Positions 39,301-51,300 of a stretch of 64,000 bases of DNA are shown here, in pieces. The notes under the pieces were generated by a model. It was not told the origin of the DNA. It ran no database searches and saw only the letters and a program-made list of their open reading frames with translations. How positions within the stretch are numbered: position 1 is the stretch's first letter; the number at the start of each line of letters is the position of its first letter. This stretch comes from Lineus longissimus. Taxonomy: Eukaryota > Nemertea > Pilidiophora > Heteronemertea > Lineidae. The DNA is taken from positions 12,154,001-12,218,000 of the forward strand of contig NC_088312.1 of NCBI RefSeq assembly GCF_910592395.1. Reading direction: 5' to 3'. A program made the position numbers and the translations under genes.

Positions 39301-42300
39301 TGAGAGTGCTTCAAAATCTAAAGTTTAGGTTAAGACCATCTGCTTTTATCAGTGTGATGTATTCAGTCATCAATTCACCTGTACTCTTCCTTTCTTCACT
39401 ATAAATTTATTAGATTGTTGTGATAGTATTAAAAATTTTTTGAGAATTTCTATTGCCATTGGTTGGTGCATGCCATCTGGCAAAATTCCTGTTTTGCCCT
39501 GCCCTTCCAGTCCTGCTCAGAGATTAAAATCTCAAAATAATCCTTTGTTCCTTGGACATTCTATCCAAGAACATTTCCAACATCAACATTTCAAACTCAA
39601 CAATTCACAGACTCACAAAATATTCTGTTCTACCTAACGTTAAAAAGTCAGACACTTTCTGATGCGATGTTTCATAGCCAAATGTCGGTAAATAAAGACT
39701 CGTGCCGCACTGACACTCACAGTTGACAGAGAACCTGCAGACTCGAACAACAATTCTAGTTGGTCTTGTCCTGGTAACCCCATATTGACCTGCATCCTCC
39801 TGGGTTTTAAACCTATCACTTGTGTCGCGTGACAATGGCAGTCTTATGGACAGTTCACAATCATTGTTTTGGGGTTGCACATTTTTATTTCTGGCAAATG
39901 TCCTGTGTTTCAGAAGAAAATATATACACTGCAAAAGAGTCTGAAAGGAGACTGTCATCAATGGACCCGCCTGCAGTAGATGATGAAACTGAGGATACAC
40001 TTTCACCTCAGCCAACATTTGACCAGGGAGAACATGACAGAACAATCAAAACTGGTGTATTGGAGAAAGAAGTTGCCAGTGATGGTCACACTGAAAAGAA
40101 AGAAAAAGAAAAGGAATCATCTGAAAGTGAGGAATAATATGATTGTTTCAGATGCACCAATAAAGCTGCTAAAACATTAATTGGATGCCTGTTTGCCCTT
40201 CACACTTTCCTAAACCGGCAACTGTTGCAGTGCAGTGTTTGTTCCTCTGGAATCTTTTTTGGTCTTTGATGCCAGGAAAGCCAAAATGGTGTTTTTTCCT
40301 GGAGGATGTGCCCAACATCCCCTTAGGCAGCTCACAGTTCCATTTTAGCCTTTAAAATTTACCTCTGATGCTTTGAAAATTCATCAATTCTGATACAGAA
40401 TTAAGATATTCCCATGGAAAGACACCGTCCCCCTTTTGATTCATCTTATGCCGTCAGCACCGGTTACCAGGTTCAACCTGGAAGATTTGGAAATTCCTTG
40501 TGCCTTTGGTGCGCAGCCCACCCCAACCAAACTGTCAGATTATTTCTACAACATATTATATACATATTCTGTTATATCATTATGCATTTTTAATCTTCAG
40601 GAGCGGTCCCTCTTGCTTTTCATCACATTCAATTCTGACTTGTATCTTTCAGAAACAACTGAAATATCAGATGAAAATGAAGCAGCTAAGGAAAGTGGTG
40701 ACATATCTGCAGCATTGAATAAGAAAATAGATGATGACTCTGGACATACTGGACCTATTTCATCCAAGTCAGAGATTAGTCAGGTCAAAGTTCAGGAAGA
40801 AATCAAATCCCATAAACTGGCTACCAATGATGGTCGACAAGCTGAAAATGGCCAGATGGTTGTTTCTCCTAAATACCAATCTGCTCCGGCCCAGGATGGT
40901 GATTCCAAAGGTCCTAGTATGAGTTCACATGGAGAACCAATTGCTGCATCCCCCTCAAGTGCCCATTCTGAAGAAGGTGAGTAAATTTCTATTCAGTGAA
41001 TGTTTTGAATTGCCCATGCCAGTCACTATCAGATTTCCAGTATGGCTACATAGTGGCAATTGGATTTCACATTGTGGGACTGCTGAACTGGTCGCCTCAT
41101 ACCTGTAGCATAATGGGGTGTAGCTACACTCACTTAACGCGCGTGCCCTGCATTATCTCCCCTGTGATACAATGATTAATATTTTCACAATGACACAATC
41201 TCATATTATGTGCTAGTTCCGTGGAATTAGGTACACTTCGTGAAAATTGCCATTTTTTTAGATATTGAGTCTAGGATTCATACATTAGTTTGTTTGCCAT
41301 ATTAAAGACATCTGGGATGGATGGTTGTTTTTGTTTCATACATCACAGATAAGAAAAAAAACACAACCTCTCTAGACCATTAACGAGACAATGTATATCA
41401 TAGACCATGTCAAAGATAACAATGCGAAGTAAACAGACGGCGCCACTGTCGAAATTTGGTGCAGTAGGACGACAATGACAAATTTTAATTGAAAATACGA
41501 CATTGATTTATTATTTGTGATAGATGCGACTAGCGGGAAATTGCACATGTTCGCGCATGCATTCTCAAGATTGTGTCAGGTAGCTGTCATTCTTATTCGT
41601 ATGTTGATATTCGTTTTTCCTATCACTCGCCATCATCATGGATCGAGCTAAACTAGCAAACTGTGTAAACCTGATTGATCAGGTTGTTGGCATCATGTCG
41701 CTTATAACAATAAAAAAATAAGTCAGTTGTTTGTTTGTTGAAGATAAACCTAACACTGAACAAATCAAGAAGTTTAAGGTAGCAGGAAGGGATGGGCGTT
41801 TGTGGTTTCTCAGTGTGAGGGGGTATAGTGGTGTCTGTTGACTGTGCTTTAAGGCACCTATTCCATAGAGGTATACGGTATACTACACTATACGCGAACA
41901 ATGGCTTCACAAAGGGTGCATGACCATGAAACTATTGTTCGCGTATAGTATAGTATAGGGTATAGCTCTATGGAATAGGTGCCTAAGAGAGACAAGGCAT
42001 GATGCCAGTCTCTCTTAATGCAAGTAACAATGCGTATCTTTTCCCCCCCTCCTCAAGGGTTCGACACCTTTACGACAATATACCCAATGCACTTCACCTA
42101 AGCTACGGCAGGAGTTCATTAGACACTTATGGAAAATCGTCAGGTTATCACTTGCTATTATCCAATGATGTGGAAAGATTTCGACACCTAACCACCTTTT
42201 CCTAAGATGTTCGACATGCTATCACCTTTTTAGGTAAAAAAAAACCCAAAGATGTTCGACCACCACAACTCGGCACTGCACTAGCAGCACAGCAGAGATA

Positions 42301-45300
42301 GGGTCGCAGGGGCTAAAAATCTAGGCCATTATATCGATAACCTCAGGGCTTCAGCGAGTCCTTGGTCTCCAAATCTTACGATGATATGATACAAAGAAAA
42401 TGAAACACAAATTACCTGCAAAGTATGCCCGAAAGTATGCGAGAACACACGACACACGCGTTCACTACAACAGCATGAAAAGCCAATCTTGACACTAGAG
42501 GCGCTGATGTCGTTCCTAAACAACGGCTCTAGCACTGCTAAATTGCCACCATCTTGAAAAGCAGTACCGCGCATGTGGAAATGTAAAGAATCTTTACAAT
42601 TGCAAAGAGGCTATCGCATCACCACTACGCCCGAGAACACGATGACTGCACTACGCTGCATTGATAGTTTGCAATAAGTTCACGTAAAAACACACCAGAA
42701 CATCTCGGGTTTTATTTACAAAGATCATATTTTGTTATTTATTTATAAAACAAGCCATTTTATGAAAGAAGGTGGCACTTACTAGGCCTGGATAAGACTT
42801 TGGAGTTTGAAGTAGTGGTGACGCAGTGTTGAAAACACCTGAATCTCAGGATGCCGATATCCAAGATGGCGGAATTTTACCAATTCCAGTGTCTCAAATT
42901 GAATTTTAATTTCGGCACTGTGCGAGTTTGCATGAAAAGCGTGACAGCGTCGAAAAATTGCGTACCACGCATGCGCAAGGGGGAATCCCCAATCCGGCAA
43001 GATTACGACGATGACCCCGCCGGGTCTTCGCCAAGATTACGGCAAACAAAACACGGCTGATCCAATCTTGTCGTTAAGCTTTCGGCGCAATATCACAATG
43101 ACCTCGCACTTCATCGCCAAGAATACGACAATTCCAGGAAGAAAATACCTCAAGCTTCGGCAGAGAAACGGCGCCGAATCTTGTCGACCCTTGAGGAGGG
43201 GGGGGGGAAAAGATACGCATTGATACTTGCATAAAGCACAGTCAATGAGACATGTGGTTTCAGTATTAGGTCTTTCATTGTAGCAATATAAAAATGCAAG
43301 TAATTTTGGTTAGGTCCGTCCTTTGTTATGACCAAGTAGTTTCTAGAGTGACTCAACCACTCACTCTCTTGATTACAGCGGCCGCCTCAGCGCCACCACG
43401 CGGGCCCTAATTGTATTAGGCTAAGTAGCTTCGTGCGATATGCACCTATCTGGGAAAACTCATTGAGGAAGTATGCTCATTAGCATAATATATTCTTAGC
43501 TCCAGCTCCAGGTAATCTTGCGCGGTGTTTCCTCGGGCCAGATACATTGTTGTGGAAAACGTCTTTTACAAAGGACGCCTGGCTTGCGCCAGACTAATAA
43601 GTGAAGAACTTCTGGCTGCGCAAGACTACTGTGATAAAAATGACCATTACAGAGATTCTGTGACGTAGGCATATACTTTTTACAATTAAAAGTTTTCTAT
43701 ACATGCAATAGAAGAACCATGCCATCCCGAGCTTCGCGCGATGTGGACCATTCTGAGAAAACTTAATGAGGAAGGTATGCTCATTAGCATAATCTATTAT
43801 TAGCCCCTGCTCGAGGTAATCTTGCGCAGTGTTGCTTCTGCCCACATACATCGTGCCGGAAAACGTCTCGTACAAAGAAGGTCTGACATGCGCCAGACTA
43901 ATTAGTGAAGAACTTCCCGCTGCGCGAGACTTCTGTGATAAAAATGACCATTGCAGTCAAAGAGGATACCGCGGTGACGTCACGGCTTTTCCAAGATGGC
44001 GCTGCATGTTGTAAACAAACTTGATCCACGGCCAAGGGAAAATCAAGTCATCAAATAAAGTTAGATTTTTCGCACCAAATCAGAGTTATTGGTACTTTTC
44101 TGCTATGAAATAAGTCTTCAGACAATAAGTTATCATTTGAATAATGAAAAGTGCTGTTTTGATGGGGAAAAATAGGGTTTTTAAAACCAAATAGCCGGGC
44201 ACCGATCTTCCAAAATTAGCGATGGTTTCAAAACAGTCTTCCAGGTATGGGCAATCTCTTCATTATCATAGTGGGATTTGGAGGCATGTTTACAGATTTT
44301 ACAAGTTCGAGACCTGCAGGACCTAAAACTCGCATAGATCCCCATAGATCCCCTCTATTTGTCGAGTTAGCGCCCCTGTAAGATCATGCATTTTCGGACA
44401 CTAGAACGAAATCTCCCTGCGGATATCGCGGTTTCGGTGATGATTTAAGGAGAAATTGACTGTTCTTAGAGTTGTATGGGACAGAAATGAGTTCATACTT
44501 CATGAATACATGAATATATTATGATATGGGCGGGCTTCTAAGTCAAAACAATAACAAACTCAACTGCATCTCTACCGTCTATCGCGTAGTGCATTGCCTA
44601 GTGTATTTCGTAGTGTATTTTAGCGGAGACATTATTTTCGCACTTTGGCCACGCCAAACGTCTTTTTTATTCGTGGAAGTTAATCTGCTCAGTAAATTTT
44701 ATTTTACACAGAAAGAATCCATACTAGGTACTGCAATATTTCATGTCTATTGGTGTTTTTGTGCACAGGAGCGCACCAAACAGTGAGACGTGGAGATGTG
44801 TTCAGTGCTGGTGTTGTCAGTAGACTGAATCTGATTGGCCTAGCGATCAGTAATATGGGATGTGATCACGTGATGTGACGTCACCGCGGTATCCTCCTTG
44901 CATTGCAGTCTAGCATTTCCTTGGAAGCAAATCCTTCAATTTGAAGCAGTATTTTCTAAAACTAAAAGATCATGCTTATTTTCGGATGAATAATGTGGCC
45001 CTTTCACTGCAAATGCTTTGCTAAAAATCTTCAAGCAAATGCTTGAAGGTCAGTCCCGATGTCATATTTCTTATGAATGGTCTGTGCTGGTAATCTATTT
45101 CATTTTGTGGTTTTGGTATTGTTATAGAAGGGGGTCACAAGCATCCTGAACTTCAGGGGCCTTTCACTTGGCACCTATGACCATGTTTTTTGAGTTATGT
45201 GTGTGGGAGAGGAGCACACGACTGACCCTGGTATTCGAGGATTGGGGGGTCAAGAGGTCTCCTGATGAAAAGATGTTGGCGAAAGTGCTAGTGTTCTGTC

Positions 45301-48300
45301 CTCGTTGACACACTCTCTCGTGTCATCATCGTATGATTCATCTGTCATCTAACTGGGGAAGTCCTGCATCCATTAAACAATTTGCCACGTTATACATCAT
45401 AGACCTAGGTCAAGGAAGAGCCTCTACTGCTAAGGGAGAGCACTTTTGTAATTTTTTTAGAATGATTACTTTGATAGAAAAATTTGTCCTCCACCTGAGT
45501 TCTTGCAGATTATGAAGAAATACTTAACATTTGGTCTTTCGTGCTCAAAGACCCATCTTGAGTGTCTTCCGAATAAATTGTAAAATGCTATGACCTCCGC
45601 TACATGTGGCCTCATTAAATCGACACAGTGAATGATATGTATCTTCACGACATGGCTTTCATGGCAAATACAATTTTTGTGACCAAAACGCATACAGCTA
45701 TTCGGAAGATGAGAAACCTTTTACTTCAACTTTCTAGTCGCCTCAGGAGCAACCTTGAAAAATCGAAGCATTTCCTATCAAGTTAAAAGCCTATGCTACA
45801 CTTTATTCAAATGAAAACAAGCATTTGCTCCCTTTCGAAGCAAACTCTAGATGATAAAAAACATTTGCTTTAACTTGTTACAAGAAATTAAATTTCTGAG
45901 CATTTTCTACGGTTTTATTCAAACGGGTACTAGCAAATACTTCAAAATCGGTAGAGAAAGCAAATGCTGGTTTTTATTCATATTGCCCAATGTTTCGTTG
46001 ATGGTCTAGAGAGGTTGTGGTCTTTTCTTATCTGTGATGTATGAAACAAAAACAACCATCCATCCCAGATGTCTTTGATATGGCAAACAAACTAATGTAT
46101 GAATCGTAGATGTCCTTGATATGCTACACAGTGTCTGTGCTTTGCTAGTTGTCTTTATTTGCGGTAATAACCGCCCATAAACAGTCTATCTGTTAATCGT
46201 CGCCTGGAGCTTCAGAGTGGGACTTGAAAATAACTCCTGCCCGTTCACTGATGGCCGTCCGCATCGCCGTCACTGTCCACGTAATCACTTCTACCTTGCG
46301 GACACAATACACTCAGGCTCTTTTACGATACTGGCCTACTAGGTGAGTATCTTAAAATTGAAAACTGACCAGGTCAGTATCTTGGATAAGTTCATGTTGG
46401 ACGTCATAAGATTACAACCTTGGCCAACAGCTAGGGACCAAATAAAAATTAAAAACAATTATCGCTTAACTGTTGCTTCTATCCTTACCAAAGTACAACA
46501 TGTATATGTTACAAAGTTACACCATATAAAACCCAGGTTTTTAATTTGACCGTCTTAAATTTTAAGGTCACAGAGGTCAAGGTCACCAACATTTTGCATT
46601 GATTGCGATAGACTCTTTGGTGGTTGGAATCTTTAATGAAACTTAAACTATTTGTCAAGTAGCTCAATATCTTGGATATAGTCTGTGATGTGCTTCATAA
46701 GCTTCCAACTTTGACCACTATGGAGCTAAACCAGAAAAACTGAAAAATCAAATTACACCTAAACTATTACTTTCAGCCTAACCAACATTTTTAAGATTGA
46801 TCTACCAAAAATACACCACACAACTCCGGTTCTTCCAACCAAAGGTACACCAAACTTTCTATACGCCACCAGACAAACGTTGGATGTCACAACCCCAATT
46901 CTGAACGGCGAAAATTACTCTCCCCTTCCCAAAGCAGAAGCAGATGTCACAGGATTAGTCAACACAACCCAGGCTCCTCCAGCCTGTCAGATGCCATTCC
47001 TAAGGATTTCAACCTATTGAAATCTGGAGGGATTTGAAAAATCGCTCAGCGATTTTCACACCACCTCCGCCCTGACTGTTGTCATCACCACACCTACAGA
47101 TGACACTATTAAGTTTCAGACAATGACGTGGTAAAAGAAGCAACCAGGAAAAGATCATGGATGGATTTGTCTGGCCACTCTACAACGACAAAGAGTAAGA
47201 GCAAACACTCCATCAGGCCAGAAATAGTCTGTCGGCATTTGCAAAGGCCACCTCGAGGGCTCAATGTTTAAGGCAGCTTGCGGATGACAATCAATCCGCT
47301 GGGCTTTAGGCCTGGACCGCCCACTCTATAGATTCATGCACTTGATTGGGAACAACGTTTACGTACTGTAGTGTTGGCCGTCGTCACGTCACCATACATT
47401 TTGACATTACTGTAACGTGACATGACGCGACGTCATCGTAAACTTTGTTCCCAATCAAGTGCATGAATCTATAGTCTCCGTTTTGACCAGAACAGTTGAC
47501 ACCAGGAAAACCCACGCTGTGAGCACCCTCCGCATGCACGCGAATGTGGTCATGGAAAAAGCATCCATGGACACATCAAGGGGAGATGATTTAGTCCGGA
47601 AAATCAGGACTGTCTATGGAGAAGCCCTGGACGGGTTTAACCTGGCCTGCACCCTTCTGAATTCTCTTATCGCATCCGATAAGGCAGTGTGCAAAAAAGG
47701 ACTCCATCGCAGGGAGATGGCACAACCACGTCCCAACAATAACCAAATCGCAGCTTGTCTGGCTACCCACCTTATTCCAAAGCCAACATCCTTGCTCAGG
47801 ATTTTCAAAACAAGTCGGTTCGCCGCGATCATCCCAACCAGACTCCAGAGGACCGGCCGATAGATGTCAGCAAACCCAGCTACAGACAGAAGGAACAAGA
47901 CAAGACCATGCAGGAAATCTCAATCACCATAAAGTGGACCACAGCAGACCACGCTAAGACTGCCCCCGATACAGCGACCAACCTCACCACGTCCCAGCAG
48001 GCCTTCAGGACGTCGAGAGTTTTCTGCCAGGAAAGAGGCCTTAATCCAGGCCTTCCGAAAGTGAAACATTAAAACCGTCTTTCACTTCTATGTACAGACA
48101 ACAATAATGATACATTAAATACCCCGAGGGGAACATCCACCCATACAGGTTCATCTGAGCATGCTTTCAATTTGTCCGACATTTCTCTCACCCCAGCCCA
48201 GAACAAACTTTTCAGCGAAGGTCTGAATTTCTGCCTCACACTGGCGCGGGTGAAGCCAACATCAGAGAACTTTTCAAGGATTTAAAAAAAATTTGCTGTC

Positions 48301-51300
48301 AGCCTCTGACGCAGGGCCATTTTTCTTGAACTATGACTCAAAAACACTTGAATCAATGCATGGTACTTCACTGACATTCACGTAAAACTAATACGCCCCC
48401 CTTTAGGACGAGGGCGCGTAAGATATACACGTGGGGAAATATTTTCCTTATTTGGTCAATCCAATCCATATACCAAGAAAGATTTTTTTGTCACACTTCT
48501 GTCAATTGGCGCCGATTTTGCGGGGTAGTTACTAATCTTGTCACCAACCATCTCGCACACTCGTCACCAGGTAGCTCCTCGGAGTCGCATATTTCATTAC
48601 CGTTGGTTGGCTGTGGGCTCTAATTATTCAATTATTCAATTAATTTAAATTTTTGAACCGCACCCGATATAAAAGGCCAACATAACTAGAAAAATTATTT
48701 GTATATAGCAGCGTTTCACAAGCAAAATTATAATTAGGTCACGCACCTGTATTAAACCAATCAGCACGCGGTTGTACACGAAAATAGTTCAGTTTGAGAT
48801 CAATGCGTGGTCTCACCATACCAGTTGAATGGTATTTTCCATTTAACCCTTAAACCGCCAGAGGCGACGATCGTCGACATAAGGGGGAAAGCGCCAGAGG
48901 CGACGATCGTCGACAGCAGACGTTTAGTTCCACCTGTCTGCTAAGAGATGGCAGTGAGTGTGCATGTACGCTCTTTGGTACTTCGACAGTGATGCTTAGC
49001 ACAAAATGGCATCGAACAAATTTCAAGTTTCTATACAAGCTTTTGAGTATTTTATCAAAAACTTGAAGCCCCATTTTCGCGGGAATGACGTCATCAGGAG
49101 TAATTAGCGCTGCTACGACTAATTAGACGGATGCTTCGACCAGGAATCGGATGGAAACGATGTATTTAGACCCAGACTTCATATTAAAATACCAAGGGAG
49201 GTATAAAAAGCTGATGGAGGTATGTTCTGGCCATATTTTTGTTGATTATGGGTATTTGCACTAATTAACCCCTAATTAGTAAATTTTGGCGGGAAATGTC
49301 ACAAAAATCGACGGGAATTACCATTTGTATAAAATCATCAGTACATTCCATAGTGTTTGTAACAAAAATAACGTTGTTATTAATCATTTTCAAAAATGCT
49401 CGGTTAATTCGGCGCTCAGGGGTAATATGATTTTGTTAATTCGGCGCTTTAAGGGTTAAGATATAATTTTTCTAAAATTGAGAATAAGGTGTGTTTAAAA
49501 TGAAAAAAATGATGAGGGCTCCATTTAACCCGGCGTGGTGAAAAAGCTGACTTGCTGGTTAAAAGCCATCAAAAATCCCCCCCCCCCCAAGTTCAGTCAC
49601 TGGTACCTCTGGGGGGGGGGGGGGTTTATGCGGGCAGAGGGGTGTGCGAGCAGGGCATGAGTACTTTTTTTCCCCCGATCAACCCTATCCTTGTTCCTAT
49701 CCTCAAATTTAATGTTTTTCATCTGATTTCTGTATATTTTTTCATTCGTGGCCATTCTAAAAGATGATATCATTGTATGATATGGTGAATTTAACCCCTT
49801 TGGGCCAAGATTTTTGAAAATAATCCTCCTCGAGGTGTTCACGAGTCCACGATTGAGAATACAGATTGTGGGTCCAGAAAAGCTAAAAAAAGGGGGGTTT
49901 CCCAGAGAATGCCTATTTTTTCAATTTCTTCATATTTCAGTTAATATATGTTCAAAATAAGATTGAATCACATCCCGTTGCTTGAAAGTAAATTCTTTTC
50001 TTAAAAAACATTCATTCGTTGTTACCAAAACCGAAAACCGCCTTCTACTAGGTCACGCACCTGTATTCAACCAATCAGCACATGGTTGTACACGAAAATA
50101 GTTCAGTTTGAGATCAATGCGTGGTCTCACCATACCAGTTGAATGGTATTTTCCATTTAAGATATAATTTTTCTAAAATTGAGAATAAGGTGTGTTTAAA
50201 ATGAAAAAAATGATGAGGGCTCCATTTAACCCGGCGTGGTGAAAAAGCTGACTTGCTGGTTAAAAGCCATCAAAAATCCCCCCCCCCCAAGTTCAGTCAC
50301 TGGTACCTCTGGGGGGGGGGGGGGTTTATGCGGGCAGAGGGGTGTGCGAGCAGGGCATGAGTACTTTTTTTCCCCCGATCAACCCTATCCTTGTTCCTAT
50401 CCTCAAATTTAATGTTTTTCATCTGATTTCTGTATATTTTTTCATTCGTGGCCATTCTAAAAGATGATATCATTGTATGATATGGTGAATTTAACCCCTT
50501 TGGGCCAAGATTTTTGAAAATAATCCTCCTCGAGGTGTTCACGAGTCCACGATTGAGAATACAGATTGTGGGTCCAGAAAAGCTAAAAAAAGGGGGGTTT
50601 CCCAGAGAATGCCTATTTTTTCAATTTCTTCATATTTCAGTTAATATATGTTCAAAATAAGATTGAATCACATCCCGTTGCTTGAAAGTAAATTCTTTTC
50701 TTAAAAAACATTCATTCGTTGTTACCAAAACCGAAAACCGCCTTCTACTAGGTCACGCACCTGTATTCAACCAATCAGCACATGGTTGTACACGAAAATA
50801 GTTCAGTTTGAGATCAATGCGTGGTCTCACCATACCAGTTGAATGGTATTTTCCATTTAAGATATAATTTTTCTAAAATTGAGAATAAGGTGTGTTTAAA
50901 ATGAAGAAAATGATGAAGTTTCAGTCCAATTGGCTTACTTATGTGGTTTCGTCGTGGTGAAAAGGCTGACTTGCGGGTTAAAAACCCTCAAAAATCCCCC
51001 TCCTAAGTTCAGACCCCCCAAACCCTGAAATTATCATGCATAACGTACAACAAAAAATTTCATGGTTTGACAGGCTAGGATAGGTCTATTTGGCTTTGAA
51101 AGCGTTCCTCCCAGATTACGTCTCGAAAAAAGTTATGAGCATGTAGAAAGTACAGTTTTAAAGGGAAAACGGCTTAAAACTTTATTACAGGTACGTGACC
51201 GTCATAATCCAAACACCGATTGCGCGAGCAAATTGGCTAGAGTTCCATGAATGACCAAATTTCTGCACCCTTGCGGACAACGAACAAACTACGGTCTGTG

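Larger units (their letters stand above)
41274..46107. mobile_element. Long-TIR element with nested insertions
   Basis: Arms of about 120 bp at 41274-41393 and 45989-46107 are inverted copies (for example CATCTGGGATGGATGGTTG against its complement). The 4.6 kb interior holds a 131-bp MITE, a 1.2 kb TIR element, a direct repeat pair and a Mutator-like element. No transposase was recognised. Confidence 0.65.

Noticed and set aside
39605-40045. 146-codon minus frame
   Set aside because: Antisense to exon 5 of the SAM-domain gene.
49597-50542. Two identical 81-codon minus frames (and a plus frame at 49552)
   Set aside because: They are repeated because the 701-bp unit is duplicated, and they cross C/G homopolymers. 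No coding evidence.
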